This document shows positions 30,795 to 43,131 of a stretch of 64,000 nt of DNA, in pieces. Position numbers and translations under genes: made by a program. Source of the stretch: Tridacna crocea. Its lineage: Eukaryota > Mollusca > Bivalvia > Cardiida > Cardiidae. The stretch's first letter is position 1, and each line of letters begins with the position of its first letter. The notes below the pieces were generated by a model. The model saw only the letters and a program-made list of their open reading frames with translations. It was not told the origin of the DNA and did not search any database. The stretch is from positions 1,247,501 to 1,311,500 of the forward strand of contig OX031065.1 in the NCBI GenBank assembly GCA_943736015.1, written 5' to 3'.

Positions 30795-31283
30795 TTAACT
30801 CTTTGCCGCACAATCCCGACTTTTAACAACCCTGAGAAAGAAGCCTTTTGAAAACATTGTAGGAAAAGGAGAAAATGCTGGTAACCAGCATTTTCTCCAT
30901 TTCTTACCATGTTTTCTACCCTTTCAAAATAAAATTTCAATTTTTGGTTCAGATTTTATTTTGTCGTCTGCAAATGCTTTCAATCTGGACCAGTCTAAAA
31001 TTTTGTTGTTAGGTAATGAGTTAAATTGTAGTCAGTTTACATGATTTTTTTTACCCTTTACCAAACAGCAACATTCTGGACAAGTCCAAATTGAAAGTAT
31101 TTGCAGGCCAGACGACAAAATAAATGTATCTGAAAAATTGATATTTGATTTGGGAGGGGTAGAAAACAGTGTGGGAAAAGGAAAAAAATCTAGTTACCTG
31201 CATTTTCTCCTTTTCCTACAATGTTTTCAAAACCTTTCTCTCTCAGGGTTGTTAAAAGTCAGGATTGTGTGGTAAAGGGTTAA
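30795..31283. mobile_element. Two TTAA-1 MITEs, A ends facing
   Basis: 30795-31024 is a full reverse copy. 31054-31283 is a forward copy with TTAA kept only at the right. Confidence 0.85.
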
Positions 31284-31429
31284 AAGAGCTTCATCATTCG
31301 GCTGATATACCAGATATAAAGCTTTCTGTATCATTCAGTCTAGAAATGATATCTTAATTCTGTACTGGCTGAAACCCGAAGATGGAGTATATCAAAAAAG
31401 TGAGTTAATTAGCCTATACAGATAGATTT

Positions 31430-32721
31430 TTAACCCTTAGGCCAGCACTGCTTCAGGCAATTCAGCAACCTCTTGCAGACAGTTTAGATCAAGATCAGAT
31501 TGGATCTATAGTGTCTGATAAGGAAATAATTGCTCCCCCCCTTTCCCCTACAAGCGCTTTAACCCTTTACCAGATGTCAAAATTTTGAACTAGTCCTAAC
31601 TGAAAGCATTTACCGGTGACAAAACCAATGTGAATCATAAAGTAAAGCTTGATTTGGGAAGGGTAGAAAACTCTGTGGGAAAAGGAGAAAATGCTGGTAA
31701 CCAACATTTTCTCCTTTTCCCACCATGTTTTCAAAGGCCTTTTCTATCAGGGAAGTTAAAAGTCAGGACTGTGTGGTAAAGGGTTAAATAGCAGTATTTT
31801 AGCTATAACTATTGGCTTTAACCCTTTACCAAACAATCCCTGGTTTTTATGACCCTCAGATAGAAGTCTTTTTGAAAACATAGCGGGAAAAGGAGAAAAC
31901 TGCTGGTTACCAGCCTTTTCTCCTTTTCCCACAATGTTTTCTACATAGTTGAAACAAATTTCAATTTTTGAGTTAATATGTTTATTTTGTCGTCTGAAAA
32001 TGCTTTCAATTTGGACCAGTCTAAAATTTTGTTGTTTGGTAAAGGGTTAAAGGTTAAATTAACTTTACCAAACAACAATATGTTATACTATCCATGTTAA
32101 AAGTGCCTGCACATGACAAAATTTTAATATTGTTTAGATGATGATATTTTGTTCTTGAACAGGTAGAAAATAATTTGGGAAAAGGAGGAAAATCGAAATG
32201 ATGTTTTCAAAAGCCTTCTTTCACAGGGTCATTAAAACTAGGCATTATGTGGTATTAGTTTTACTTATTAACTCTTTATCAAAAAACAAAATACATCCAA
32301 ATTGAAAACATTTGCAGACAACAAAATAAAAGTGAGTGAAAATTTGATATTTGTTTTGTGAAAGGTAGAAAACATTGTGGAAAATGGAGAAAATGCTGGT
32401 TAGTGGTTACCAGCATTTTCTTCTTCTCCCACAATGTTTTCTAAAGGCTTCTTTCTAAGGGTCGTCAAAAGTATGGATTGTCTGGTAAAGGGTTAACCCA
32501 TTACCACACAATCCCTACTTTTTATGCCCCTGAGAAAGAAGCCTGTTGAAAACATTGTGGGAAAATGAGAAAATGCTGGTAACCAGCATTTTCTCCTTTT
32601 TCCACAGTGTTTTCTACCCTTCCCAGAACAAATTTCAATTTTTCAGTCACCATTATTTTGTCGTCTGCAAATGCTTTCAATTTAGACCAGTCTAAAATTT
32701 TCTCGTGTGGTGAAGATTTAA
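31430..32721. mobile_element. TTAA-2 copy followed by five TTAA-1 copies
   Basis: 31430-31562 is TTAA-2 and shares a TTAA with forward TTAA-1 31559-31787. Then come reverse 31818-32050, forward 32058-32260 (hairpin damaged), forward 32268-32496 and reverse 32493-32721. The last two share TTAA 32493-32496. Confidence 0.85.
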
Positions 32722-32825
32722 GGACCCAAGAGTTGATCTGTTTACCTTGATGCTTGTCTGTTTTATCAACTTCAGATGAATGTTTTCTGTAACAATGTTT
32801 TATCTCTTCTTGACCTTTCTAATGT

Positions 32826-32950
32826 TAGGAGCAGATCAGTCCTTTGGATATAGTTGTGAGAAGTGTATATCAAGATCAGAAAGTTTGTGCAAAATATGCA
32901 GTCTGATTGTTGATTTATGCTGTCCATTATAATGACATGGTATTGGTCAA
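32826..32950. mobile_element. TTAA-2 MITE, degenerate
   Basis: Core GTATATCAAGATCAGAAAGT with partner CAGTCTGATTGTTGATTTATG. No intact ends. Confidence 0.6.
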
Positions 32951-33070
32951 ATTTAAAATTCAGACTTTTTGCACTCTGGGAAAAAAATAACTAATCTGGT
33001 TCAGATGAATGGTTTCTGTAAAGTTTTTATCTCTGCTCAACCCTAATACAGTGTAAGGAGCAAAGTTCCA

Positions 33071-33259
33071 GAGCTAGACAGATAAGAGGGAGTGATGGTA
33101 TTCTAAATCCATCATTTCTCTTTGAAACCCTATGTTGTGGGTACTCATTAGAATTGTCTCGATGAGAAGATTCTAATGAGTACCCACAACATAGGGTTTA
33201 GTGGAGCATAATCATTATTTTCAATTTTGAAATCAAAATCACTCCCTCTATCTGGAGCC
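33071..33259. mobile_element. HP-3 palindromic MITE, best copy
   Basis: The arms AAACCCTATGTTGTGGGTA and their complement are perfect over about 35 bases. The termini AGATAAGAGGGAGTGAT and CACTCCCTCTATCTGGAGC are inverted. Confidence 0.85.
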
Positions 33260-33365
33260 CTGAAAGTTCTATGTGGGACATGTAGATCAGGATCAGATAC
33301 AGACTGTAAAAATATGTAGTCAAGGGTTTCAGAAAGTCCACATTTTTGACAGGATAAGTAATGGT

Positions 33366-33593
33366 TTAACCCATTACCACACAATCCCTACTTTTGACGC
33401 CCCTGAGAAAGAAGCCTTTTGAAAACACTGTAGGAAAAGGAGAAAATGCTGGTAACCAGCATTTTCTCCTTTTCCCATAGTGTTTTCTACCTTTACCTGA
33501 ACAAATTTCAATTTTTCAGTCACCTTTATTTTGTTGTCTGCAAATGCTTTCAATTTGAACCAGTCTAAAATTTTCTCCTGTGGTAAAGAGATA
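33366..33593 (-). mobile_element. TTAA-1 MITE
   Basis: Reverse copy. Left TTAA present; right end GAGATAAT. Confidence 0.85.
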
Positions 33594-34179
33594 ATTATGA
33601 ATCCATAAAATTCATTTTGAAAACAACAAACTGAATCATGTGATAGACCCTTCCTTTGACATGTAGAAAATTGACCATTAGTTAAATGTTTTGATGTATG
33701 TCATCCTGCGTCAACATTCGGCATACCGGTAATGGGAGCCTCATATCCTCGGCTGTAACTGTTGGATTAATATGTGTCAGGTCGATACATTCATCGCCCG
33801 TAAATATGCCGGTTTATCGTTCTGAAAATTGTAAGGCTCCTCTTAAAAAAGAAAACTTGAGTTTCAATTTTCTTTCAAAATCTTTCTAACTATATTTCAG
33901 TTTACAAACAGTTTGTACATTCATTTTAAATGTGGTTTATCAATTCCGATTAAAGATTTTACAGACAAATAGACAGATGTGAATAACTTCATTGAGGTTG
34001 TTTGTCGTTGCTAAAGGACTGTCAGTGGTGGGCTATATATAGAATCACATGATTCTCATTTAAAATGGAAATCTCCTTGATACAGACAAGGTTAAATGTA
34101 GGTACGGAATAGGCCGAGTTGTGACGAGTGCATGCGTCAACTGCGAAGGCTGAGCAGGTTTGATAAGTTTGCAGGCACG
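33594..34179. other. Unique stretch with a CpG-containing patch
   Basis: 33700-33830 has higher complexity than its surroundings. The minus strand reads TGIFTGDECIDLTHINPTVT and beyond, with no usable acceptor; the plus strand is also open for 63 codons (33698-33889). No repeat is recognised. Coding status undecided. Confidence 0.3.
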
Positions 34180-34845
34180 TTAACTCATTACCACACGAGA
34201 AAATTTTGGACTGGTCCAAATTGAAATCATTTGCAGATGACAAAATAAAGGTGACTGAAAAATAGAAATTTGTTCTGGGAAGGGTAGAAAACACTGTGGG
34301 AAAAGGAGAAAATGCTGGTAACCAGCATTTTCTCCTTTTCCCACAGTGTTTTCAAAAGGCTTCTTTCTCAGGGGCGTCAAAAGTAGGGATTGTATGGTAA
34401 TGGGTTAAACCCCCTTTACAGAGAGCATGATCCATTCGAGAAAGACTTTCTAAACCGGAGAAAAGAAAGGTCAAAATGATAATCAGGGCAAAAAAGTAAT
34501 AAACATGTCAAATGACCTCGCTGACCAATTAAGATTACAGACATCTTTATTAGGCCACATGCCCAGGTAATTAATCTTTCCTTGTTTTAACAAACATAAT
34601 TGTCACTTGAACTGACTTTTAATTCTTTACCAAACAATCCCGACTTTTAACGACCTTGAGGAAGAAGCCTTTTGAAAACGTTGTAGGAAAGAAGAAAATA
34701 CTGGTAACCAGCATTTTCTCCTTTTATAAATGCTTTCTACCCTAAAAAAAGACAAGGTCTTTCATATGAACCCAGTCTTTATTGTCGAATGCAAATGATT
34801 TCAATTTGGACAAGTGTAAAATTTTCTCGTGTAGTAAAGTGTTAA
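34180..34845. mobile_element. Two TTAA-1 MITEs
   Basis: 34180-34408 is a near-perfect forward copy. 34619-34845 is a reverse copy with a damaged hairpin. Confidence 0.87.
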
Positions 34846-34867
34846 ACAATGACCAAATGGTGAATAC

Positions 34868-35049
34868 CTGATAAGAGAGAGTGATGGTATTCTAAATCTA
34901 TTACTTCTGTTCCAAACCCTATGTTGTGGGTACTCATTAGAATCCTCTCGATGAGGCGATTCTAATGAGTGGCCATAACATAGGGTTTAGAGGAGAAAAA
35001 TAAATATTTTCAATTTTTGAAATCAAAATCACTTCCTCTATCTGGAGCT
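34868..35049. mobile_element. HP-3 palindromic MITE
   Basis: Well-preserved copy with arms around ATTAGAATCCTCTCGATGAG. Confidence 0.82.
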
Positions 35050-35065
35050 TTGTCTATACCAGATG

Positions 35066-35605
35066 AAGGGCCAAGTAGGTAGCCCAGTTGGTAATGTGTA
35101 GGACTGTAGACCTAGGGCTCACTCGTTTGAAACCTGGGTTTGGCTAATTTCTTTTAACCCTTTACCACACGATGACACCTTTTAATGACCCTTGGATAGA
35201 AGCCTTTTGAAAAATATGCGGGAAAAGGAGAAAATGCTGGTAACCAGCATTATAGTCTCTTTTTCCACAATGTTTTCTACCATTTCCCTAAACCATTTTC
35301 AATTTTCAAGCCATAATTATTTTGTCGTCTGCAAATTTATGCTTTTGATTTGGACGTGTTGTCATTTTTGTAAAGAGTTAAAGATTGATGATGATTATTG
35401 AGAAAGCTACCATTCCATGCACTGACCACAGGGCTAATCTGTTTTGATGAGTTTTATTAAGAGAAAGCAGCCAGTGGCTCAGGAAGATAATAATTTGCTT
35501 GCAAAACTGATGAAACTAGATATCCTCAGGAAAGCATTGATACCGTTAATTGCACTGGCCTCCACAACATATCAGAAATAATCTTGAAATCAGTGTTACG
35601 CACCC
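35066..35605 (+). mobile_element. tRNA-derived SINE split by a TTAA-1 MITE
   Basis: The tRNA head (AGCCCAGTTGGTAATGTG, then TTTGAAACCTGGG) is at 35066-35153. The body and 3' domain are at 35382-35605. The two parts join cleanly in frame with the intact 9898 copy once the MITE and one TTAA are removed. Confidence 0.85.
35154..35381 (-). mobile_element. TTAA-1 MITE inside a SINE
   Basis: Full reverse copy with TTAA at both ends, inserted in SINE sequence AATTTCTT/TTAA/AGATTGATGA. Confidence 0.9.
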
Positions 35606-35646
35606 CACAAACAAAGGTAACATTTATTTAATGACTGCTGCTGGGT

Positions 35647-35772
35647 CCATAATTCACCAACTATATTTAAGACCATTCTTCGTCTTATTCTTCAAATTTT
35701 GTGGATGTGAAAGTAACAGAACTTCTGATTGGCTAAACGAAATGGTATAGCCAATCAGAAGATACTTTCAGG
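35647..35772. mobile_element. HP-4 palindromic MITE
   Basis: AACTTCTGATTGGCTAAAC and its inverted partner surround GAAATGGTA. The right terminus is lost. Confidence 0.75.
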
Positions 35773-36348
35773 TTTATTCATTGCGCCTCATAACTTGGAA
35801 CATTGTTTGTTGAACTATAAATACCATAGAAAGCAGCAGATTATTTTGATTCAACATGTAATGAAACGAAAACAAGTCCATACTTGTACTTAAGAGTAAA
35901 AACATGGATGCAGATTATCTTCCAATGAATAACTTACCTTTACTTTATACAGAATGACATCACTTTTATAGAATGACATCACTTTATATAGAATGATGTA
36001 GATTTTACAATGCTTTCTATGCACTGTTTTTATAGTGCGGAATTCATATGTCATATTAGTATATAGAGTAAATTGAATCACATTGAAACTGTTATCTGCA
36101 AAAAGCTGCATCATGTCTCCCTACATCATGTACAAAACTTTGCCATGTTGAATAGAATTTACATAAATTTGAAAAGTTTAGGAATTTATTGAGCAATTCT
36201 GTAGAGTTTAGTAGCACCTGTTTCTACACATCTTAAACCCAATAGTTTCTTAGCATTGTCAATTAAACACCTTCATTTCCTGCAAATTCTGTTTTTGTCA
36301 TAGAAATTGACAGGTAAAAATATTCAGTATAAGGCTGAATGTGTTTTA
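35773..36348. other. AT-rich sequence without recognised features
   Basis: There is a short duplication (AGAATGACATCACTTT at about 35950 and 35970) and nothing else. Confidence 0.45.
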
Positions 36349-37963
36349 CTCATTACCAAACAACAAAATTTAAGACTAGTCCAATTTGAAAGCATTTGCA
36401 GACGACAAAATAAAAGTGACTGAAAATTTGAAATTTCTTTTGGGAAGGGAAGAAAATATTGTGGGAAAAGGAGAAAATGCTGGTTACTGAGGGTTTCTCT
36501 TTTCCAAAAATGTTTTTTTTAAACACGTTTCCTTTCTTGGGTGGTGAAAATCTGGGATAGTTTGATGAGGAGTTTTAAAAGCATTAATGCAAAAAGGAAT
36601 AGCGGCTGCTAATGGTTGAGTAAGTGACTCAGTTTCCGCAGCAGACACCGTTGTTTTGACATGGATGAACTCTAACCACGAGTGACAAGTAAATATGAAT
36701 TTATGGACCGTAATCATCACAATAAAAAGCTCTGTAAAATGATCTATAAATCTCTGGAGGCACATCAAAGTCATATTCTCTCTGCAAAATACAACAGAAA
36801 GTGTGGTGTACTCTTTACCACAAGACGAAATTGTAGCCTTGTCAAAATTGGAGGAATTTGCAGGCAATGTTTTGAATATAGGTCAGATTATGCTTGATGC
36901 AGTTTACAACCCTGAGATTAAGAACCCTTTAGAAGACATTGTGGGAAAAGGAGAAATGGCTGGTAACCAGCAATTTCTCCTTTTCCCACAATGTTTTCTA
37001 CCCTATCAGAGTGGAAAATCATTGTATTAACCAGATTTTATTTGTTGTCTGCAGAATTCGGTCCAGTCCAAAAATTTGTTGTTTGGTAAAGAGTTGACTC
37101 TTTCCCACACGACAAAAATGTGAACCTGTCAAAATTGAAAGCATTTACAGAGTGGTTCAAAAGTGGCAGAAATGACGAGTTATTTTTGAAAGGGTAAGGA
37201 AACATTGTAGGAAAAAAAGAAAGGCTGTGTACCAGATGACAAATTTGTAGACTTGTCCAAATTGAAAGCCATTGCAGATGACAATCTCAGTGTGGCTCAA
37301 ATGGTGCAATTTTCTATGACAAGGTAGAAAACATTGTGGAAAAGGGAGAAAATGCTGGTTACCAGCATTTTCTCTTTTTCCTACAATGTTTTCAAAAGGC
37401 TCCTTTAAATGAGGAAGTGTGTGGTAAAGAGTTAATACGAAATTCAATGCTGTCTGGAGCCCTAATTAGGGACCACAAAACAATTAGGATCTCCGATAAA
37501 TGTCCCGTCTTTTATTCCCATGGCAATGCTGTATAGTGCGTTCTGAAACAAGCTTATAAATATTCACATACACATAATTAAGTCTTTTAAAAATGATAAA
37601 ATATAATGGACTTGTCCAATTCTAAAGCATTAGATGGCAAAGCTTCTGAAACTTTGGAGGTTGACTTTGATAGAACTGAAAACTTATTGGGAAAAGGAGA
37701 AAATGCTGTTTACCACCTTTTCTACAGGATTCTTTTTCAGGATGAAGTGTGGTAAGGGGTTAACCCTGATGACAAAATTTTGTACTTAACCAGAATAAAA
37801 GACATTTGGAGGTGACAAGTGTTGCTCAAATGATTATTTCTGCCTGTGATAGGGTAGAAAATTGTGTAGGTAATGGAGGAAATGCTGGCTATCAGCTTCT
37901 CCTACAATGTTTTCAAAAGCTGTCTCTTTTAGGGTAAAATAATGGTATGGGGTTGTATGGTAC
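36349..37963. mobile_element. Six TTAA-1 copies, several recombinant
   Basis: 36349-36578 is forward. 36810-37099 joins a forward left half to a reverse half (two A ends). 37096-37235 is a forward left half followed directly by 37230-37435, forward. 37588-37763 and 37760-37963 are forward, hairpin-poor copies sharing a TTAA. Confidence 0.75.
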
Positions 37964-37978
37964 CCCTTGTATTAGGCC

Positions 37979-38703
37979 CAGGGTTTTCCATGACGCACAA
38001 ATCCTGCGTCATTGACGCAATTTCAATTCAAATGACCCCCAAAATAAATGACAGTGCGTCATCGGTGACGCAACTTTCCAAAATCTAAATAATATACGAA
38101 GTTGAAAGAAGCGTCATAATTCCAAGCTTGTTCTTGCTTCAATGTCAGATGAACACCGATCTTTTTTTAACTACTGGGTTCATTTTAGATAAAAGTGGTT
38201 TTCCGGTAATTTATTTATAGAATAAGACTGGTTTACGCATTATTGCCGAAATGTATATTGGACACGTGTCGTAAATATGGGCCCCGTCAAAGTCGTGGTT
38301 GGGTGTATGTATTTCATTGCATATTTTACACGACTTCAGGTATATAAAAGTACATATTACCGGTCTGTGCTGTTAGCGGAAAAATAATGTCATGACGAAG
38401 AAAACTGTAGAATTCTTCTATCGTCTGCTTCCTACAACTGCCGATCAAGCCACGTCAAGCAGCGATTCAGACGAAAATGTTTGGTCTGTCAAAAAGTGAC
38501 ATCAGCCTTTCCGTCAGAAATGATCGACCGACTTTTCAATCTTGGAAGTTGGCGTTTAAAGGTAAAATGCATTGTAAATTGTGTTTGAAATTGATGATGA
38601 GGAAATCCATATTTTTGACCCCCAAAATCAATGAAATGACCCGCAGCTAATGAGGAAGGGGGTCACAATGACCCCCAATTTTCAAAGCCGAGGGAAAACC
38701 CTG
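37979..38703 (+). mobile_element. 0.7-kb DNA transposon, copy 2, 6-bp target duplication
   Basis: 725 bases, about 95 percent identical by eye to 21923-22635, in the same orientation. TAGGCC is duplicated at 37973-37978 and 38704-38709. It has a small insertion near 38245 relative to copy 1 and a frameshift in the internal frame. Confidence 0.9.
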
Positions 38704-38731
38704 TAGGCCTGTTTCCAGACAATAGAAAAGT

Positions 38732-39055
38732 TTAACTCTTTACCAAATGACAAATTTATAGACTGGTCCAAATTGAAAGCATTTGCAGACAACAAAATAA
38801 ATGTGACTGAAGAATTGAAATTTGATTTGGGAAGGGTTACTAGGAAACACTCTGGGAAAAGTTGAGGCGAATTTTCTTACCAGCATATTTTCGCCTCTCA
38901 CCTCTACTGAAGCATGTGGGAAAAGTAGTTGGTGGTTGTGGAAAGAAAGTTGTGTTAGTACTGGTTTGAGAAAACCAGGAAACACATGTGTGTCACCAAC
39001 CACCATGAAATGACCTTAGCTGTTAAAATGGCGTTAAAACCCAGTGCAACCAATC
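38732..39055 (+). mobile_element. TTAA-1 left half joined to a SINE 3' part
   Basis: 38732-38835 is a forward A arm with TTAA. 38836-39055 contains the 3' part of the SINE type at 7211 (AGGCGAATTTTC, TTGTGTTAGTACTGG, ATGGCGTTAAAAC). Confidence 0.75.
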
Positions 39056-39100
39056 AAAAGTGATAATTAAGGGAAAAACGCTGTCTCCCAAAATTTACAG

Positions 39101-40799
39101 TTTTTAGCTCACCTGAGCACAACATGCTCAAGGGGAGCTTTTAGGATCACCCAGTGTCCATCGTGCGTCAGTGCGTCGTGCATGTTCAACAATTCTTCAA
39201 CCCACATTTTGGACTCTTCCAAACCGAAAGAGTTTGCAGACAACAATTTTAGATTTGGATAAAATGGCAAAAAGTTCTTAAGAAGGGTAAAAAACACTGT
39301 GGGAAAAGGAGAAATTGCTCGGTATGAGCAATTTCTCCTTTTCCCGTGGTGTTTTCAAAAGACTTACTGCAGACACGTAAAAACCAGGGCTTGTTTGGGA
39401 AAGGGTTAAATATCAACACCTCCTAAACTGCTGGGCCAATTTGGACCAAACTTGGCAGGAACGTTCCTTGGGAGGTCCTCTTTCAAAATTGTCCACAGAA
39501 TTTAATTCCATCTAAAACTCTGGTTGCCATGGCAACCAAATGGAATTTTCTAGGAAATTCTTTAAAAATCTTCTCCTCTGAAACCGTTGGTCAGATTTTA
39601 AAACAATTTCACAGAGATGTTCCTTTGGTGACCCTTTTCAAAAATCATTCGTGACATTTTGATCCGTCAAGAAACGTAGCTCTGGTGAATGGGGGCTACT
39701 TGCACTATACAGAAATGAAGGAATTCTTTAAAATTGTTCTTCTCTGAAACCGCTGGTTAGATTTTAAAATGATATCACAGAGATGTTCCTTGAGTTACCC
39801 TTTTCAAAAATTGCTCATGATTTTGATCCGTCAAGAATCATGGCTCTGGTGAATACCAGGGGCTTCTTGCTCTATACGGAAATGAAGAAATTCTTAAAAA
39901 TTCTTCTTCTCTGAAACCGCTGGTCAGATTTTGAAATAATTTCACAGAGATGTTCCTTGGGTGACCCTTTTCAAAACTTCTTCGCGAAATTTTGATCCGT
40001 CAAGAATCATGGCTACTTGCTCTATACAAAAATGAAGAAATTCTTTAAAATTCTTTTTCTCTGAAACTGCTGGTCAGAATTTGAAATAATTTCACAAAGA
40101 TGTTCCTTGGCTAACCCTTTTCAAACTTTTTCATGAAATTTTAATCTGTCAAGAACCATGGCTCTGGTGAATGGGGGCTATTTGCACTATACAGAAATGA
40201 AGAAATTCCTAAAAATTATTCTTCTCTGAAACTGCAGGTCAGATTTTGAAATAAATTCACAGCAATGTTCCTTTGGTGACCCTTTTCAAAACTTGTTCGC
40301 GAATTTTTTTTTCCATGAATAAACAGGCTCTGGTGAATGGGGGCTACTTGCACTATATTGCCATGAAGAAATTCTTAAAAATTCTTCTTCTCTGAAACGG
40401 CAGATCAGATTTTGAAATAATTTTATAGAAATGTTCCTATGGTAACTCTGTTCAAGAACTGTTTGCAAAATGCTGATTTGTCAAGAAACATGACTCTAGT
40501 GAATGGGGGCTACTTACACTATTTGGCCATAAAGAAATTCTTTAAAATTCTTTTTCTCTGAAACAGCTGATCAGATTTTGAAATAATTTCACAGAAATGT
40601 TTCTAAGCTGACCTTTTTCAAAAACTGCCCGAGAAATTAGTTTCCATTAGGAAACATGGCTCTGATGGCTGTGGGTTTTTTACACAATGAAGACATGAAG
40701 AAATCTTTAAAAATTACTGGTAGATTTTGAAAAAAATGGCTATGGTCCTCTCAAAAATCCAGGTGAGCGATCCAGGGCCATCTTGGCCTGCTTGTTTTT
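39101..40799 (+). mobile_element. Long AGCTCACC element with internal ~165-bp tandem repeats
   Basis: It begins TTTTTAGCTCACCTGAGCAC and ends CCAGGTGAGCGATCCAGGGC followed by CTGCTTG. From about 39540 a unit of about 165 bases (GAAGAAATTCTTTAAAATTC ... CTCTGGTGAATGGGGGCTAC) repeats seven to eight times. A TTAA-1 copy interrupts it near the start. No frame is maintained, so any protein origin is gone. Confidence 0.78.
39190..39409 (+). mobile_element. TTAA-1 MITE, GAGCAATT subfamily
   Basis: Inserted in the AGCTCACC element. It has a TTGCTCGGTATGAGCAA tip and a B end with CAGACACGTAAAAACCAGG. The left TTAA is decayed. Confidence 0.82.
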
Positions 40800-40859
40800 G
40801 GATTTGTGCTCTTTGACACCAGGTGGTTACAAGTTTATGTAAAACCTGTATCCAGAGAA

Positions 40860-41088
40860 ATTTTTAAAAAGGAAATTGTTACAGAAAAAGGAGAAAATGC
40901 CTTCCTTTCCCATCTTAAAGAGGCCTTTGAAATAACCAGCAACTGGTTACAAGCAATTTTTCGTTTTCGCTCAATGTCTTCTTCCCTTACTGAAACAAAT
41001 TTCAAATTTGAGGTCCCTTTTGTTTTGCAATCTGTAAATGCTTTCAGTTTGGACAAAATCTAAAATTGTGCCAGTCTGTAAAGAGTTC
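40860..41088 (-). mobile_element. TTAA-1 MITE, degenerate
   Basis: Reverse copy with an unusual hairpin (AACCAGCAACTGGTTAC) and no intact TTAA. Confidence 0.65.
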
Positions 41089-41097
41089 AAGAAGGAA

Positions 41098-42210
41098 GAT
41101 TGAATTTCTTTACTCTCTCAATAAGGTAGGCGACACTAGAAGCTTTTGTGGACAGTATAGATCAAGATCAGAATGCACAGAATGTGCAGTCTGATCTCTG
41201 ATCCACACTGTTCACTGCTATATTCTAGATTAACCTTTTACTACACAATGCTGACACTCCTGGAAAAGAAGCCATTTGAAAACATTGTGGGAAAAGAAGA
41301 AAATGCTGGTAACCAGCTTTTTGTCCTTTTCCAACAATGTTTTTCTACTCTATAAGAGAAAAATTACACCATTTGAGCCACACTGAAATTGTCGTCTGCA
41401 AATGCTTTCAATTTGGACCAGTCCAGTCTAAAACTTTGTTGTCTATAAAGGGTTAAGACCAAACTACCTCTTGACTTAGTAGAGAAAATGTATTTTTAGC
41501 CTTTGAGAAAATGCATTTTGTTTAACTCTTTACCACACAATCCCGACTTTTAACGACCCTTAGAAAGAAGCCTTTTGAAAACACTGTGGGAAAAGGAGAA
41601 AATGCTGGTAACCAGCATTTTCTCCTTTTCCCACAGTGTTTTCTACCCTTCCAATACTGAATTTTAATTTTTCAGTCACCTTTATTTTGTCATCTGTAAA
41701 TGCTTTCAATTTGGACAAGTCTAAAATTTTCTCGTGTGGTAAAGAGTTAACCCATTACCACACAATCCTTACTTTTGACGCCCCTGAGAAAGAAGCCTTT
41801 TGAAAACACTGTAGGAAAAGGAGAAAATGCTGGTAACCAGCATTTTCTCCTTTTCCCACAGTGTTTTCTACCCTTCCCAGAACAAATTTCAAATTTTCAG
41901 TTACCTCTATTTTGTTGTCTGCAAATGCTTTCAATTTGGCCCAGTCTAAAATATTGTCGCGTGGTAATGAGTTAATAAGTAGTGAAAGAAATAACTCTTT
42001 ACCAATTGACAAAATTTTTGACTGGTCCAAATTTACAGATGACAAAATAAACATGGCAAAAAAAGTGAAATTTGTTTTGAGAAGGCTAGAAAACATTGTG
42101 GGAAAAGGAGAAAATGCTGGTTACCAGCATTTTCTCCTTTTCCTACAATGTTTTCAAAAGGCTTCTTTCCCAGGGGCGTTAAAAGTCAGGATTGTGTGGT
42201 AAAGAGTTAA
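41098..42210. mobile_element. TTAA-2 copy and four TTAA-1 copies
   Basis: 41098-41233 is TTAA-2, sharing TTAA 41230-41233 with reverse TTAA-1 41230-41456. Then come reverse 41522-41750 and reverse 41747-41975 (shared TTAA), then forward 41990-42210. Confidence 0.88.
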
Positions 42211-42407
42211 TGAGGAGTGAAGCTATAATTAATGACAGTCTTTAACAACACAAAAAACTGAGATTTCTTCTTCAATGATGAGAAAAGGGCAGAAAATAAT
42301 TACCATGTTTTCAGGGCAGTGAGATTCCCAATTAGGCACATACCACACTGTAGTGGTTTGTAATTACCAGCAGATATTTAGTAAGATATCATTGATATTC
42401 AGTTACA

Positions 42408-42410
42408 TAT

Positions 42411-42441
<31 letters not shown>

Positions 42442-43131
42442 CTACCATCATCATCAATGTCGTCATCAGATATGTAATGAGCTTATTCAGGTACATGCCA
42501 TCATCATCATCATCATCAATAGCAACAACAGAAATCTGTTAAGTTATTGATAATAAAGTCAGAGCTCAAGATATTAGAGGGAGTGATGTTATTCTAAATC
42601 CATTATTTCTCTTCCAAACCCTATGTCGTGGGTACTCATTAGAATCGTCTCAACGAGACAATTCTAATAAGTACCCACAACACAGGGTTTTGTAGAGAAT
42701 AATGAATATTTTCAATTTTGAAATCAAAATCACTTCCTCTATCTGGAACTAAAATAAGTAACATATTAATTAAAATCATCACTAACATCATCATCATCAG
42801 CAGCAGCAGTAGCAGGTATAGATCTGTCCAAAGTGGTTTGAAATTACCAACAGATATTAATCAAGATATCATTGATATTGAGTTTACACATCATCAACAT
42901 TATCATCAGTATTATCATCAGATATCTGATTACTGGTATGTTACTGGTAGTATATTACATCATCATTAACATCATCAGTTACTGATATTAAGTTAAATAA
43001 TCATCATCATCACCATCACCATCATAATGATATTATTAATAATAATCATCATTGCCACTACCACCACCACCATCACATCATCATCGCAATCATCATCATC
43101 ATCATCACAATCATCATCATCTGATATCAAA
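42408..43131 (+). repeat. CAT/ATC-rich microsatellite field
   Basis: Interrupted (CAT)n and (ATC)n tracts lie mainly at 42412-42450, 42500-42520, 42790-42810 and 43000-43130. The field continues to about 43700 beyond a MITE, and two diverged units starting GTGGTTTG(T/A)AATTACCA are recognisable. Confidence 0.88.
42561..42750. mobile_element. HP-3 palindromic MITE in the microsatellite field
   Basis: Complete arms (AAACCCTATGTCGTGGGTAC and complement) with AGAGGGAGTGATG terminus. Confidence 0.82.

Noticed and set aside
33698-33889. Candidate exon on either strand around 33.7 kb
   Set aside because: The minus-strand frame has protein-like composition, but every phase from the only good acceptor (TTTTCAG) meets a stop within about 15 codons. 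The plus strand lacks an acceptor.
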